Of a DNA stretch of 64,000 nucleotides, positions 28,202-38,970 are shown piece by piece; within the stretch, counting starts at the first letter, position 1; each line of letters starts with the position of its first letter. Below the pieces are notes generated by a model. The model did no database searches. It saw nothing but the letters and a program-made list of their open reading frames with translations, and was not told the DNA's origin. Source of the stretch: Pantoea rwandensis (GTDB lineage Bacteria > Pseudomonadota > Gammaproteobacteria > Enterobacterales > Enterobacteriaceae); contig NZ_CP009454.1 in NCBI RefSeq assembly GCF_000759475.1, forward strand, positions 3,658,001 through 3,722,000. The letters run 5' to 3'. The translations under genes were made by a program, and so were the position numbers.

Positions 28202-29491
28202 TTACTGGTTGTAAGCGTTCTCGCCGTGGCTGTTCACATCCAGACCTTCACGTTCCTGATCTTCTGGAACACGCAGGCCAACGATCATATCCGCCAGTTT
28301 GAAGCCGATGAAGGCGACAACACCTGACCAGACGATGGTCACGCCGCAGCTGAACAGCTGAACCCAAACCTGATGGCCCATGGTCACGCCTTCTGCGTAG
28401 CCCACGCCGCCCAGTGAAGAGGAGGCGAACACACCTGTCAGAATACAACCCAGGATACCGCACACGCCGTGCACACCGAACACATCACATGGGTCATCCA
28501 CGCGCAGCCATTTCTTCAGGGTGGTCACACCCCAGATGCCTGCCAGGCCACCGGCCAGACCGATAATCAGCGCGCCGCCGACACCGACATAACCACAAGC
28601 CGGGGTGATAGCAACCAGACCGGCGATAAAGCCAGAACACGCACCCAGCAGAGAAGGTTTGCCACGCATCGCCCACTCACCGAACACCCATGACAGCACC
28701 GCACCTGCAGTCGCCACAACAGTATTCAGGAAGGCCAGGGCTGCGATTTCATTTGCAGAAGAAGCAGAACCGGCGTTGAAGCCAAACCAGCCCACATACA
28801 GAATCGCAGTACCGGTGAAGACCATTGGCAGGTTGTGCGGTTTGAACGCTTCTTTACCGAAGCCAGCACGTTTGCCCACCAGATAAGCACCCACCAGACC
28901 CGCAACTGCGGCGTTGATGTGAACAACAGTACCACCCGCGAAGTCCAGCGCGCCGTCTTGCGCCAGCAGACCGCCAGCCCACACCATATGTGCGATTGGC
29001 AGATAAGAGAGCGTCAGCCAGACCACCACAAAAATCAGTACTGCTGAGAAGCGAATACGTTCAGCAATCGCGCCCACAATCAGGCCCACGGTGATACAGG
29101 CGAAGGAAGCCTGGAACGCGACGTGGATATACTGATAGAAGCTGCCCATCACCGCTTTCAGCTCGATATTTTTCAGCATCGCCCACTGGAAGTTACCGAA
29201 GAAGGCGTTGCCCTCGCTGAAGGCCAGCGAATAACCGTAAATCACCCACAGCACGCAGACTAATGCGAAGGTCACGGCAACCTGGGTCAGCATCGACAGG
29301 ACGTTTTTACCGCGAATCAAACCGCCGTAAAACAGTGCGATGCCCGGAATCGTCATAAACAGTACCAGAGCAGTACAGATCATCATAAAGGCGTTATCCG
29401 CTTTGTCCGCAACGGCAGGTGCTGCCGCCATGGCCAGAGACGGTAACAGTGCCAGGCTGGTGAGGCCCAACTTAGTCATCATTTTATTCAT
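28202..29491 (-). CDS. amtB: AmtB, ammonium transporter
   Basis: Trimeric inner-membrane ammonium channel/transporter; 428 residues as in E. coli. A signal peptide ends near LAMAAAPAV, followed by 11 membrane segments. The twin pore His are in FAGGTVVHINAA (about 168) and DVFGVHGVCGILG (about 318). The C-terminal tail EREGLDVNSHGENAYN binds GlnK. The start at 29491 has GGAAAG upstream; in-frame ATGs six codons earlier lack one. It follows glnK after 33 bases in the nitrogen-controlled operon. Confidence 0.97.
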   Translation of the reverse strand: MNKMMTKLGLTSLALLPSLAMAAAPAVADKADNAFMMICTALVLFMTIPGIALFYGGLIRGKNVLSMLTQVAVTFALVCVLWVIYGYSLAFSEGNAFFGNFQWAMLKNIELKAVMGSFYQYIHVAFQASFACITVGLIVGAIAERIRFSAVLIFVVVWLTLSYLPIAHMVWAGGLLAQDGALDFAGGTVVHINAAVAGLVGAYLVGKRAGFGKEAFKPHNLPMVFTGTAILYVGWFGFNAGSASSANEIAALAFLNTVVATAGAVLSWVFGEWAMRGKPSLLGACSGFIAGLVAITPACGYVGVGGALIIGLAGGLAGIWGVTTLKKWLRVDDPCDVFGVHGVCGILGCILTGVFASSSLGGVGYAEGVTMGHQVWVQLFSCGVTIVWSGVVAFIGFKLADMIVGLRVPEDQEREGLDVNSHGENAYNQ

Positions 29492-29524
29492 TTCTTTCCA
29501 TCCCATCACAATTCAGAGCCCCAG

Positions 29525-29863
29525 TTACAGTGCTGCTTCGTCGGTCTCGCCGGTACGAATACGAATAACGCGCTGCAGTTCTGCGACGAAGATTTTGCCG
29601 TCGCCAATTTTGCCGGTGTAAGCGGCTTTGCTGATGACATCCACCACTTCATCGAGTTGATCGTCCGCAATCGCGATATCAATTTTAACTTTTGGCAGGA
29701 AGTTCACGCTGTACTCGGCACCGCGGTAAAGCTCTGCGTGACCTTTCTGGCGACCAAACCCCTTCACTTCGGTAACAGTCAGTCCCTGAATGCCAATGGA
29801 GGATAAAGCTTCACGCACGTCCTCCAGCTTAAATGGTTTGATTACCACGGTAACCAGCTTCAT
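29525..29863 (-). CDS. glnK: GlnK, PII nitrogen regulatory protein
   Basis: Trimeric signalling protein of 112 residues that binds ATP and 2-oxoglutarate and blocks AmtB when nitrogen is plentiful. The T-loop Tyr51, the uridylylation site, is in YRGAEYSVNFLPKV. The PROSITE-type C-terminal block is TGKIGDGKIFV. First gene of glnK-amtB, behind a sigma-54 promoter and NtrC-like sites. Confidence 0.97.
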   Translation of the reverse strand: MKLVTVVIKPFKLEDVREALSSIGIQGLTVTEVKGFGRQKGHAELYRGAEYSVNFLPKVKIDIAIADDQLDEVVDVISKAAYTGKIGDGKIFVAELQRVIRIRTGETDEAAL

Positions 29864-29918
29864 ACGTTCCCCTCCAGATAATAAATTGAGTGAGTCTCGC
29901 GGACACGAGGAGATATAA

Positions 29919-29933
29919 GCAAACGCTGTGCCA
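29919..29933 (-). promoter_or_regulatory. Sigma-54 promoter of glnK-amtB
   Basis: On the minus strand TGGCAC-AGCGT-TTGC matches the sigma-54 -24/-12 consensus at every conserved position with the correct N5 spacing. It lies 56 bases upstream of the glnK start. Confidence 0.92.
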
Positions 29934-30041
29934 TAAATGAAAAAAGGGGAGCAGTCAGTGGTCTGGACGCGCTATATCGCGCTTCGTTATGTGATGAGTG
30001 GCTCAGTTTGGGAATAGGGCAAAAGAAAGGTGTTGCAATAT

Positions 30042-30078
30042 TGCACTCCTTTGGTGCTTTCAGCCTCAAAGGAGTGCA
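30042..30078. promoter_or_regulatory. NtrC-like enhancer sites upstream of glnK
   Basis: GCACTCCTTTGGTGC (30043-30057) fits the NtrC pattern GCACC-N5-GGTGC with one mismatch. A 12-bp perfect inverted repeat, TGCACTCCTTTG (30042-30053) and its complement (30067-30078), overlaps it. The distance of about 110-145 bases from the -24 box is normal for NtrC enhancers. Confidence 0.7.
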
Positions 30079-30122
30079 TCAATACAGAACAATCCGATAA
30101 ATCTGCGCAAAAAAGGTGCAAT

Positions 30123-31898
30123 TCACCCTTCTGATTGAGCGGGTATGCTCGCCGCGAGTTCATCACCCGCCTGCTGTAGCTGATACATCTGCCAGTAACG
30201 CCCCTGTTGAGCCAGCAACTGTGCATGCGTGCCCCGCTCGGCAACCTGACCACGGTGCAATACCAAAATCTGATCCGCTTCAGTGATAGTAGAAAGACGG
30301 TGCGCAATCACCACCAGCGTGCTGTGCTGGCGTAGTGCACGCAGCGCATGCTGAATCGCCTGTTCGGTACCGGAATCGATATTGGCAGTCGCTTCATCAA
30401 GGATCAAAATTTGTGGCAGCGAAACCAGCACTCGCGCCAGCGCCAGCAACTGTTTTTGCCCGACCGACAAATTGTTGCCTTGTTCACCCAGCCGCGTGTG
30501 AATGCCCTCTGACATCGATCGTGCCAGCGAGGCAAGCTGCACTTTTTCCAGTGCCTGCCACACTTGCTCTTCCGGGATATCGCGTCCCAGCCGCACGTTG
30601 GCTAACAAGGTATCAGCCAGCACCACCGGATCCTGCTGCACCATAGCGACGCTTTGGCGTAGCGCCTCATGCGTCAGCTGCGATAAGGGGCGACCATCCA
30701 GCTCGATGCTGCCGCGTGTCACCGGATAATATCCCATCAGTAAATTCGCCAGCGTACTTTTGCCACTGCCTGTATGCCCCACCAGCGCCACAAAACCGCG
30801 CGCCGGCACCTCGAGGCTGATATGGCTCAGTACATCCCGATTATCGCGGTAGGCAAAACTGACATCGTGCAAGGTAATACGCCCTGAGGCCAACGGCAGG
30901 TTATCCGTGCCGTATCCCTGTTGAGTGGCATCCATCAGTTCGAAGATACGCTCGCCGGAAACCACCGCCTGTTGCAGCATCGATTGTTGCGTGGTGAGCT
31001 CAATCAAGGGTTCGTTCAGCCGTCCCAGATAGGTAATAAAGGCGTAAAGCACGCCGACCTCAAACACCCCGGGCGTGGCAAAGCTGAACAGCATCAGCAG
31101 CCCACAGAGTATCATCGCCGAAAACAGACTCAGCAGTGGACGCAACAAGAAACCGTCCAGTCGCAGGGTTTCCATGCGCGCCAGATAGTGTGAGCGGCTG
31201 GCCTCGCCCATGCGTTCACCAAAGCGCGCCTGCTGGCGAAACTGCTGGATCACGCTCATGCCGTTGATCACTTCATTGAAACCATTATTGATATCCGCCA
31301 GATAGCTACGTACACGACGCGCAATCGGCGTGCTGTAACGCTGATAAATCAGCATCACCGTGAGTACCAGCGGGAAGATGACAATCGCCACCAGCGCCAT
31401 GCGCCAGTCGAGCGAGAACATCGCCACCAGCATTGCGCCAATCAGTGCGGCACTGCGCAGCACGGTAGCCACCACCGTGACGTAGAGATCTTTGATCACT
31501 TCGGTATCGTTGGTAACGCGCGAGATAATCTGCCCCACCGGCTGGGTATCAAAGGCGCTAAGCGGCTGACGCAGTGCCGCGTTCATCACGTCCATGCGTA
31601 ACTGCTGCACCACACCAATCGCCGCGCGATTAAACAGCAGCGCCTGGAAATAGTGCAAACCAGCAGCCAGCAGTTGCAGCAAAATAAAGCACACCAGCAG
31701 CCCAATGGCGATGTCCCAGGGCATTTGGTGTTTTGCCACCAGATTATCAATGAAGTAGCTCACCAGCACCGGGCCGGTGACTTCTGCCGCCGCCGCAATC
31801 CACAGCATGCCGACCGCCAGCCACAGCGATTTTCGCCAGGGTTTGCCGTATGACAGCAGGCGTTTCAGGGTTGGCCACAAACGTTGCGATTTAGCCAT
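30123..31898 (-). CDS. mdlB: MdlB (SmdB), ABC exporter half-transporter
   Basis: Type I exporter half-transporter of 591 residues (E. coli 593): about six membrane segments in residues 1-310, then an ATPase with Walker [10 protein letters not shown], signature [13 protein letters not shown] and Walker [13 protein letters not shown]. The start at 31898 (MAKSQRLWP) overlaps the end of mdlA by eight bases, so the two are coupled. MdlA and MdlB form a heterodimeric multidrug-type exporter. Confidence 0.95.
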   Translation of the reverse strand: MAKSQRLWPTLKRLLSYGKPWRKSLWLAVGMLWIAAAAEVTGPVLVSYFIDNLVAKHQMPWDIAIGLLVCFILLQLLAAGLHYFQALLFNRAAIGVVQQLRMDVMNAALRQPLSAFDTQPVGQIISRVTNDTEVIKDLYVTVVATVLRSAALIGAMLVAMFSLDWRMALVAIVIFPLVLTVMLIYQRYSTPIARRVRSYLADINNGFNEVINGMSVIQQFRQQARFGERMGEASRSHYLARMETLRLDGFLLRPLLSLFSAMILCGLLMLFSFATPGVFEVGVLYAFITYLGRLNEPLIELTTQQSMLQQAVVSGERIFELMDATQQGYGTDNLPLASGRITLHDVSFAYRDNRDVLSHISLEVPARGFVALVGHTGSGKSTLANLLMGYYPVTRGSIELDGRPLSQLTHEALRQSVAMVQQDPVVLADTLLANVRLGRDIPEEQVWQALEKVQLASLARSMSEGIHTRLGEQGNNLSVGQKQLLALARVLVSLPQILILDEATANIDSGTEQAIQHALRALRQHSTLVVIAHRLSTITEADQILVLHRGQVAERGTHAQLLAQQGRYWQMYQLQQAGDELAASIPAQSEG

Positions 31899-33660
31899 GA
31901 TTCGCCTCCTCTGCGGTTTCATCTTCATCCAGCGCCGCTTCGAGTTGCTGATAGCGGTACATATCGCGATACCATCCCTCTTTCGCTAGCAGGCTGTCGT
32001 GATCGCCGCGCTGAGTCACCGCACCTTGTTGCAGCACCAGAATTTCACTGGCTTCAGTCAACGCCGATAAACGATGCGCGCTGATGATCAACGTGCGGCC
32101 TTTGCCCCACTGCCGCAGGTTGTGCAGGATTTCATGCTCTGTGCGACCGTCCACCGCGGATAGTGCATCGTCGAGGATCAGGATTTCCGCATTCAGCAAC
32201 AGCGCGCGGGCAATGGCAATACGCTGTTTTTGACCGCCGGAAAGCATCACACCGCGCTCACCCACTTCGGTGTCATAGCCCTGCGGCAGACGCAGAATGT
32301 CATCGTGTACACAGGCCATGCGCGCCACGCGCTCAATTTCTTCCTGAGACGCATTCGGACGGCCCAGCGCCAGGTTATTAGCCACGGTATCGGAGAACAA
32401 AAACGGCGTCTGGCTCACCACCGCCAGCCGACTGCGCCAGCTATCGAGTCGCAGCTGCGTTAGCGGCAGGTTATGGTAGCGAATGTCACCCTGGTCGATG
32501 TCGAAATGACGTTGAATCAGACTCAGCAGCGTGCTTTTACCACAGCCGGTTGGACCGCACAGCCCCAACATCTGCCCCGGTTTCAGTTGAAAATTAACAT
32601 GGCTCAGCGCCGCGCCTGCGTTAGCGGGATAATGGAATTCACGAATGGCGACCTGTAAATCGCCAGCGTCGTCGGGCAGGACTTTCTGCCCATCCTCCAC
32701 CGCCGGAGCTTCCGCCAATAGCGCGCGAATGCGGCTCCATGCCGCGCTCCCACGTTCAACGATGTTGATCATCCACGCCAGCGCCAGCATCGGCCAAATC
32801 ATCAGTCCCAGATACATCACGAAGCTGGTGAGCTGACCCAACGTCAAACTACCGTGCCACACCATCCAGCCACCGCCCGCAATCGCCAGCAGGTTAGAGA
32901 AACCCACGGCGATGTAAATGATGGGATCAAATCGTGCATCAACACGCGCCACATGCAGGTTTTTCTTGCCGGTGTCGCGCGCAATGTCAGCAAACTGTTG
33001 CGATTGATGATCTTCCAGGCCAAAGGCTTTGATCATCCGGATGCTGGTAAGGCTCTCCTGTGTTTGATCGTTCAGGCTGGAGAAGGCCGCCTGGGCCACT
33101 TTAAAGCGCTGATGCAGGCGCGAACCATCTTTCTGAATGGCAATCGCCATCAGCGGCATCGGGATCAGCGCCAGCAGCGTCAGTTCCCAGCTGATTTGCA
33201 CGCTCATCACCACCAGCACCACTAAGCCCATGACCAGCGAATCCACCAGCGTCAGGACGCCCTCACCGGCGGCAAATACCACGCGATCCACGTCATTGGT
33301 GGCGCGCGCAATCAAATCGCCCGTGCGATGGCGTAAATAGAACGCAGGATGCTGGCGACTCAATTGGCGATAGAAATCTTCCCGTAATTCAACTGCGAGC
33401 TGGTAAGACGCGCCAAACAGCAGCACACGCCAGACATAACGCAGCAGATAGACGATCACCGCTGTTACCAGCATCACGCCAATCCACATAAAAAGTTTGC
33501 CGCTGCTTAAGGTGTGTTGCGTTACGCCATCAACAATCACGCCGACCACATGCGGCGGCAGCAGTTGCAATAACGCAATCACAATCAGCAAGCTGACGGC
33601 ACCCAGATATCGCCGCCACTCGCGCAGGAAATACCAACTTAATTGGCTGAATAATCGCAC
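31891..33660 (-). CDS. mdlA: MdlA (SmdA), ABC exporter half-transporter
   Basis: Partner of MdlB, 589 residues. Membrane domain to about residue 310, then Walker [10 protein letters not shown], signature [15 protein letters not shown] and Walker [13 protein letters not shown]. The family's Walker B has Asp in place of the usual catalytic Glu (LDDALS), as seen in one half of asymmetric exporters, while MdlB keeps Glu. It lies 24 bases downstream of the decR-like gene, as in E. coli. Confidence 0.95.
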   Translation of the reverse strand: MRLFSQLSWYFLREWRRYLGAVSLLIVIALLQLLPPHVVGVIVDGVTQHTLSSGKLFMWIGVMLVTAVIVYLLRYVWRVLLFGASYQLAVELREDFYRQLSRQHPAFYLRHRTGDLIARATNDVDRVVFAAGEGVLTLVDSLVMGLVVLVVMSVQISWELTLLALIPMPLMAIAIQKDGSRLHQRFKVAQAAFSSLNDQTQESLTSIRMIKAFGLEDHQSQQFADIARDTGKKNLHVARVDARFDPIIYIAVGFSNLLAIAGGGWMVWHGSLTLGQLTSFVMYLGLMIWPMLALAWMINIVERGSAAWSRIRALLAEAPAVEDGQKVLPDDAGDLQVAIREFHYPANAGAALSHVNFQLKPGQMLGLCGPTGCGKSTLLSLIQRHFDIDQGDIRYHNLPLTQLRLDSWRSRLAVVSQTPFLFSDTVANNLALGRPNASQEEIERVARMACVHDDILRLPQGYDTEVGERGVMLSGGQKQRIAIARALLLNAEILILDDALSAVDGRTEHEILHNLRQWGKGRTLIISAHRLSALTEASEILVLQQGAVTQRGDHDSLLAKEGWYRDMYRYQQLEAALDEDETAEEANHG

Positions 33661-33684
33661 AAGACGCTCTCTTTCTGTGCCCGT

Positions 33685-34146
33685 TCAGGGCGCTACCGGC
33701 AACGCGGTGGTGTATTTAATCTCTTCCATGGCGAAACTGGAGGTCACATCAATCAGGCCTGGCACGCCATTCACCAGACGTTTATAAAATGCGTCGTAAC
33801 TTTTCATATCGGCCACCTGGATGCGCAGCAGATAATCGTACTCACCGGCCATGCGATAGAATGCCATCACTTCAGGCATCTGCTGCACCACGGCAACAAA
33901 TTGCTGAAACCAGTCGCTGCTGTGCTGTTGTGTTTTGACAAACATGAAAGCGGTGAGAGAAAGACCCATCTTCTCCCCATCCAGCAACGCCACGCGCGCA
34001 CGAATAATGCCATCATCTTCCAGCTTTTTCAGGCGTTTCCAGCACGGCGTGGTGGTGAGATTCACCGCATCCGCCAGGGCTTGCAGCGATAATGTGCAAT
34101 CCTGTTGCAGTATCGCCAACAAAGTGCGGTCAGTTTTATCTAGCAT
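33685..34146 (-). CDS. decR: DecR/CcdR, Lrp/AsnC-family cysteine-responsive regulator
   Basis: A 153-residue Lrp-family regulator, close to E. coli DecR (YbaO). Helix-turn-helix around [20 protein letters not shown] (about 19-38), then the RAM ligand domain ([16 protein letters not shown]). E. coli DecR activates the cysteine desulfidase operon cyuAP; in Pantoea ananatis I recall the orthologue as CcdR, activating the adjacent divergent ccdA. That gene is present here at 34262. The name ccdR may therefore suit better. Confidence 0.92.
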   Translation of the reverse strand: MLDKTDRTLLAILQQDCTLSLQALADAVNLTTTPCWKRLKKLEDDGIIRARVALLDGEKMGLSLTAFMFVKTQQHSSDWFQQFVAVVQQMPEVMAFYRMAGEYDYLLRIQVADMKSYDAFYKRLVNGVPGLIDVTSSFAMEEIKYTTALPVAP

Positions 34147-34261
34147 TCGGCGCTCCGGGAGAAAAATTTTCTCTTATTCGGGCATTATACCCGGATTAAA
34201 GCAATCTTATTTTCCTGCCAGTGCCTTACACTGTGCACAATAATGAATACGGATTCGTCAC

Positions 34262-35296
34262 ATGCAAACGCCCTGGGTTCGCCACGCCATCAATGAAATT
34301 AACGCCGATTTTCAACGCTCTGCGGATACGCATCTTATTCGCTTTGCGCTGGAGGATTTTCCTGGCATTCGCTTCTATCTCAAAGATGAAAGCACCCATC
34401 CGAGTGGTAGCCTGAAGCATCGCCTGGCGCGGTCGCTGTTCCTGTATGGTTTGGCCAATGGCTGGATCCGCGAGAATACGCCGATTATTGAAGCGTCATC
34501 CGGTAGCACGGCAGTGTCAGAAGCCTATTTCGCACGTTTGCTGGGTCTGCCTTTCATTGCGGTGATGCCCGCCAGCACCGCGAAACGCAAGATCGAAATG
34601 ATCCGTTTTTATGGCGGCGAGTGCCATTTTGTCGCTGACCCTTGTCAGCTTTACAGCGAATCAGAGCGGCTGGCGCGTGAGCTCAACGGTCATTTTATGG
34701 ATCAGTTCACCTATGCCGAGCGCGCCACCGACTGGCGCGGCAACAACAATATCGCTGAAAGTATTTTCCGTCAGATGGCGCATGAGCCTTTCCCGGTGCC
34801 GCACACCTTAATTATGAGTGCCGGCACCGGCGGAACCTCCGCCACACTGGGTCGCTATATCCGTTATCAGGGACACGATACGCGTTTGTTGGTGGTGGAT
34901 CCGCAACACTCCGTGTTCTTTGATTTTTGGCATAGCCGCGACAGTGCGCTGCGCAACGATCGTGGCAGCATGATTGAGGGTATTGGACGCCCGCGCGTAG
35001 AGCCGTCATTTTTACCCGATGTGATCGACGAAATGATCAAAGTGCCGGATGGCGCAACGGTGGCTGCGATGCTGTATCTGGAGAAGATACTGGGCCGTCG
35101 CCCCGGCGCTTCAACCGGCACCAATTTCTGGGGCATGTTACAGGTGGCGAAACGCATGCGGGAACATGGCGAACAAGGTTCGCTGGTGACGCTGTTGTGC
35201 GACAGCGGTGAGCGTTATCCGGATACCTATTACAACCCTGAGTGGGTCGCGCAGAATATCGGGGATATTCAGCCGTGGCTGCGTGAGCTGCAATAA
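34262..35296 (+). CDS. ccdA: CcdA-like PLP-dependent cysteine desulfhydrase (cysteine synthase family)
   Basis: A 344-residue fold-type II PLP enzyme. The PLP Lys is Lys52 in HPSGSLKHRLA; the substrate loop is EASSGSTAVSEAYFA and the phosphate-binding Gly loop is SAGTGGTSATLG. The cysteine synthase fold plus divergence from the decR-like regulator (115-base gap) point to cysteine degradation to pyruvate, ammonia and sulfide, as I remember for Pantoea ananatis CcdA. Assignment of the reaction is inferred from context; it could also be another beta-lyase. E. coli has no gene here. Confidence 0.85.
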   Translation: MQTPWVRHAINEINADFQRSADTHLIRFALEDFPGIRFYLKDESTHPSGSLKHRLARSLFLYGLANGWIRENTPIIEASSGSTAVSEAYFARLLGLPFIAVMPASTAKRKIEMIRFYGGECHFVADPCQLYSESERLARELNGHFMDQFTYAERATDWRGNNNIAESIFRQMAHEPFPVPHTLIMSAGTGGTSATLGRYIRYQGHDTRLLVVDPQHSVFFDFWHSRDSALRNDRGSMIEGIGRPRVEPSFLPDVIDEMIKVPDGATVAAMLYLEKILGRRPGASTGTNFWGMLQVAKRMREHGEQGSLVTLLCDSGERYPDTYYNPEWVAQNIGDIQPWLRELQ

Positions 35297-35319
35297 AAAA
35301 CCGGACATCCTGTCCGGTT
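35296..35319 (-). terminator. Terminator of cof, between convergent ccdA and cof
   Basis: AACCGGACA and TGTCCGGTT pair around TCC. On the minus strand the hairpin is followed by TTTTTTATT, so it terminates cof; for ccdA on the plus strand there is no T-run. Confidence 0.82.
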
Positions 35320-35330
35320 CACTGTAAGCC

Positions 35331-36152
35331 TCAGCATTCGGGGGAATAATCGAGGTGTGGTGTGGTCATCCAGTGATTTAAGTAATGAGACACCGCCTGT
35401 GTCTCGCAATGTCCAATAATCGGTAAATGCGGCAGCGACGATTTCAATTGATGCATGGCATTGCCCATGATGAACCCGCTGCCAACGCGCTCCAGCATTT
35501 CGCGGTCATTCATCGCATCACCAAACGCCATACAATCCGCCATTGATAGCGACAGATGCTGGCACAGATACGCCAGCGCCGCGCCTTTGTGGCAGTCCAG
35601 CGGCAGAACTTCCAGACAATCCCACGCTGAAAAGCAGATATTGGCGCGCTCGCCCAGGGCTTGTTGCAACTCTACTTTTAACGCCTGCAGCATCTCATGC
35701 GGCGCAATAAAACAAATTTTGGTCACCTCATGCGCTGACATCTGACGCAAATCGCGCAGCTGATAATGGAAGCCACTCATCACGTGCGCTTCTAATGCAC
35801 CCAACAACGGTTTATCGGTGAACCAGCCCTCATCGTTGAAGATATGGATCGATGCCGGCGTTTGCCAATGCGTGTGGATCACCTCTTCGGCTACAGAAGA
35901 GGACAGATCACAGCCAAACAGCTGCTGACCTTCCAGATCGTGAATGCGTGTGCCATTGCCGGTGATCAACCAGGCCGGCAGAGTGAGCTGTTCACGTACC
36001 ACCTGCACATCCATCAGATGGCGACCCGTGGCAAAGGCAAGGGTGATATCGCGCTGATGCAAGGCATGCAGGGTGTCGATGGTTTCATTCCCTAACCGGT
36101 GCGTCGGCAGTAACAACGTGCCATCCATATCAAATGCCGCGAGGCGAGCCAT
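35331..36152 (-). CDS. cof: Cof, HMP-PP phosphatase (HAD superfamily)
   Basis: A 273-residue Cof-type HAD hydrolase (E. coli 272) that dephosphorylates the thiamine pyrimidine precursor HMP-PP and other phosphates. Motif I is AFDMDGTLL (residues 6-14), motif II ATGRH, and motif [15 protein letters not shown] near 215. It is divergent from ybaE as in E. coli. Confidence 0.95.
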   Translation of the reverse strand: MARLAAFDMDGTLLLPTHRLGNETIDTLHALHQRDITLAFATGRHLMDVQVVREQLTLPAWLITGNGTRIHDLEGQQLFGCDLSSSVAEEVIHTHWQTPASIHIFNDEGWFTDKPLLGALEAHVMSGFHYQLRDLRQMSAHEVTKICFIAPHEMLQALKVELQQALGERANICFSAWDCLEVLPLDCHKGAALAYLCQHLSLSMADCMAFGDAMNDREMLERVGSGFIMGNAMHQLKSSLPHLPIIGHCETQAVSHYLNHWMTTPHLDYSPEC

Positions 36153-36245
36153 GCAATGTCCTCTGTCTGAGTGAGAAATCTACTATCACCTGGTAATTAC
36201 GGAACTAATAGTGAATACTTTCAGGAAACTGTTCCGGGTTTAGCC

Positions 36246-37961
36246 ATGCGCCAACTTCATCGGGTTAATCAATTTCAGCGACTGTGGCAGCTCAGCCAGG
36301 GCGATCCTCTGCGTTTGAGCGTTGCCGCCATGGCACAGCACTGTTTTTGCAGTGAGCGCCATGTACGTACCTTATTACGCCAGTGGCAGGATGCTGACTG
36401 GCTGCACTGGCGCGGCGAATCCGGCCGGGGAAAGCAAGGCGAACTGACGTTTCTGATTTCCCCTGAACAACTCCGCCAACAGCTATTAACCCAACAGCTG
36501 GAAGCGGGCGAAGCGATACAGGCGTTGCAGGTACTGGATCTTCATCCTGAGCGGCTGGTGAAAATGCTGCGGCCGCTGATGGGGGGCCAATGGCAGAACC
36601 AGGCGCCGGTGCTGCGTATTCCCTATTATCGCGCGATGGAGCCGCTGCGGCCGCTGCGTCTTACCGGGAGGGCTGAGCAGCACCTGGTACGGCAGATTTT
36701 CTCTGGCCTGACGCGCTTTAATGGCGACGATGTAGAAGGCGATCTTGCGCATCACTGGCAACATGATGGCAGCGGCTGTGACTGGTATTTCTGGTTACGA
36801 CCGCAGCTCAGCTGGCACAACGATGAGCCAATTCATGCGGCGCAGCTGGTTGCTCAGTTACAGCAGATTATGCAAACCGTGCGCGGCAGTCGACTGCTGG
36901 CCTCTATCGAACATATCGAGGCGCCACATCCGCTGGCACTGCGTATTCAATTGCGTCAGAGCGACTACTGGCTGCCGCAGCGTCTGGCACACCAATACTG
37001 CCTGCTGCCACATCCTGATGCGATGGATATAGGCAGCGGTCCCTGGAAGTTGACCCATTTCACTGATGAGTTGGTTCGCCTGGAAAGTCATGCCCGCTGG
37101 CATCTGCAACGACCGCTGATTCAGGTAGTGGAATACTGGATTACACCACAGTTGTTTGCACATGGTCTCGGCACCAGCTGTCGTCATCCGGTGCAAATCG
37201 CCATTGGCGATCCTGACGAGCTGGACGCATTGCGCCCGGTCGATCACAGTATCAGCCTCGGCTTCTGTTATCTGGCACCGCGCATCTCCGCCGACTTTAC
37301 TGCCGCACAGGTCACAACACTGATTGCATTAATACAACACAGTGGAGTGATTCAGCAGTTACCGTTGGATGAAGGCTTGATTACCGCGAGCAAGGAGTTG
37401 CTGCCCGGTTGGCCCGTTCCCTCTGCCGGGATGACCACCGCCAGGCTGCCTGCGAGACTGACACTGCACTACCATCTCCCTATCGAACTGCATGTGATGG
37501 CGCAGGCGCTGGTGCCTTTGCTGGCCCAACAGGGCTGCGAATTAACCTGTGTTTTTCATGATGTGAAAAACTGGCGTGACGATATCGACCTGAGCGATGC
37601 CGATGTGGTGATGGGTGACCGTCTAATTGGCGATGCGCCGCTGTTTACCCTGGCGAACTGGCTGGAGAACGATCCGGTATGGGCTCCCATACGCGCCCCG
37701 GTGCTAACCGCGCCGCTTAACGCTATCGCCCATCAGCCCAGTCCAGAGCAACGCGCGACATTGACGCGCCAGCTGTTCCAGCAGTTGATGCGTGATGGAC
37801 ATTTGTTGCCGCTGTTTAACTATCGCTATCAGGTGTTTGCCCCGCCCGGTGTTGAAGGCATCCAGCTCAATACACTGGGCTGGTTCGATTTCACCCGCGC
37901 CTGGATTCCACCGCCCGCGACCGCAGGGACTGTTCAGCCCGCGCCTGAGCCAGTACCATAG
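36246..37961 (+). CDS. ybaE: YbaE, SgrR-like regulator with HTH and solute-binding domains
   Basis: A 571-residue protein (E. coli 566). An N-terminal winged helix-turn-helix ([20 protein letters not shown], about 25-44) precedes a family 5 extracellular solute-binding fold without signal peptide, with [12 protein letters not shown] and the [21 protein letters not shown] region. This matches the SgrR family; the regulon of YbaE is unknown. The start at 36246 ([14 protein letters not shown]) agrees with E. coli. queC follows after 26 bases. Confidence 0.93.
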   Translation: MRQLHRVNQFQRLWQLSQGDPLRLSVAAMAQHCFCSERHVRTLLRQWQDADWLHWRGESGRGKQGELTFLISPEQLRQQLLTQQLEAGEAIQALQVLDLHPERLVKMLRPLMGGQWQNQAPVLRIPYYRAMEPLRPLRLTGRAEQHLVRQIFSGLTRFNGDDVEGDLAHHWQHDGSGCDWYFWLRPQLSWHNDEPIHAAQLVAQLQQIMQTVRGSRLLASIEHIEAPHPLALRIQLRQSDYWLPQRLAHQYCLLPHPDAMDIGSGPWKLTHFTDELVRLESHARWHLQRPLIQVVEYWITPQLFAHGLGTSCRHPVQIAIGDPDELDALRPVDHSISLGFCYLAPRISADFTAAQVTTLIALIQHSGVIQQLPLDEGLITASKELLPGWPVPSAGMTTARLPARLTLHYHLPIELHVMAQALVPLLAQQGCELTCVFHDVKNWRDDIDLSDADVVMGDRLIGDAPLFTLANWLENDPVWAPIRAPVLTAPLNAIAHQPSPEQRATLTRQLFQQLMRDGHLLPLFNYRYQVFAPPGVEGIQLNTLGWFDFTRAWIPPPATAGTVQPAPEPVP

Positions 37962-37987
37962 ATGCACTGATTTTTGGGGAAATTGAG

Positions 37988-38683
37988 ATGAAACGAGCCG
38001 TTGTCGTATTCAGTGGCGGACAAGATTCCACCACCTGTCTGATTCAGGCACTGCAACAATATGATGAAGTGCACTGTGTCACCTTCGATTATGGTCAACG
38101 CCATCGCGAAGAGATTGAAGTCGCGGCTGAACTCGCGCACAAACTGGGTGCCCGTGCGCATAAAGTGCTGGATGTGACGCTGCTCAATGAACTGGCGGTC
38201 AGCAGCCTGACGCGCGATAACATTCCAGTGCCCACTTACGATCCTGACGCCAGCGGTTTGCCGAGTACTTTTGTACCAGGCCGCAATATTCTGTTCCTGA
38301 CCTTAGCCTCCATTTATGCTTATCAGGTAGAAGCCGAGGCGGTGATTACCGGTGTCTGCGAAACAGACTTCTCTGGCTATCCTGATTGCCGCGATGAGTT
38401 TGTTAAAGCGCTCAACAATGCCGTTAGCCTCGGCATGGCGCGCAACGTTCGCTTTGAAACGCCACTGATGTGGTTGAATAAAGCCGAAACCTGGGCGCTG
38501 GCAGATTACTGGCAGCAACTGCCGCTGGTGCGGGCGGAAACCCTGACGTGCTATAACGGTGTCAAAGGCGACGGTTGCGGTGAGTGCGCCGCCTGCCATC
38601 TGCGTGCGCGGGGGTTGGCGGATTACCAGGCCAATGCTGCAGCCGTCATGGCAGCAATGAAACAAAAAAGCGGTTTTAACTGA
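37988..38683 (+). CDS. queC: QueC, 7-cyano-7-deazaguanine synthase
   Basis: Converts 7-carboxy-7-deazaguanine to preQ0 with ATP and ammonia in queuosine biosynthesis. It has 231 residues as in E. coli. The PP-loop is [13 protein letters not shown] (residues 6-18) and the C-terminal zinc site is [19 protein letters not shown]. An AATTGAG site precedes the ATG. It is followed by a 27-bp tandem repeat array. Confidence 0.97.
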   Translation: MKRAVVVFSGGQDSTTCLIQALQQYDEVHCVTFDYGQRHREEIEVAAELAHKLGARAHKVLDVTLLNELAVSSLTRDNIPVPTYDPDASGLPSTFVPGRNILFLTLASIYAYQVEAEAVITGVCETDFSGYPDCRDEFVKALNNAVSLGMARNVRFETPLMWLNKAETWALADYWQQLPLVRAETLTCYNGVKGDGCGECAACHLRARGLADYQANAAAVMAAMKQKSGFN

Positions 38684-38715
38684 TTGAGTTGAATCGCGGT
38701 TGGGACGCATTGAGC

Positions 38716-38931
38716 GGCTTCGCTGGGTTGAACCTTTTAAGCTGCTTTGCTGGATTGCGCTTGTTGGGCGGCTTCGCTGGATTGAAATCATTGAACGGCT
38801 TCGCTAGCCGGAACTTATCAAGCTGCTTCGCCGGATTGAGGTCATCGAACGGCTTCGCTAGTTGGAACTTATCAAGCGGCTTCGCTGGATTGAGGTCATC
38901 GAACGGCTTCGCTCACAAGAGCTCATTGAGC
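38716..38931. repeat. Eight tandem 27-bp repeats downstream of queC
   Basis: Eight units start at 38716, 38743, 38770, 38797, 38824, 38851, 38878 and 38905 with no indels; the core is GGCTTCGCTGGATTGAGGTC. From 38797 on, units alternate, giving a 54-bp higher-order period. 27 is a multiple of three and one forward frame stays open through the array with a 9-residue repeat (FAGLRSSNG), but it has only a TTG start and no ribosome-binding site, so I do not call a gene. The array lies between convergent queC and fadM; the rest of the gap (38684-38970) shows nothing else. Confidence 0.9.
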
Positions 38932-38970
38932 AGCTTAGGCTGGCGTTTCTGACGCCAGCTCGCTCTGCTC

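Noticed and set aside
38716..38931. CRISPR array
   Set aside because: The 27-bp units are contiguous, with no spacers.
38689..38952. 87-codon repetitive open frame across the 27-bp repeats
   Set aside because: Only a TTG start without Shine-Dalgarno, and the frame is kept open simply because the period is a multiple of three. Kept as a repeat, not a gene.
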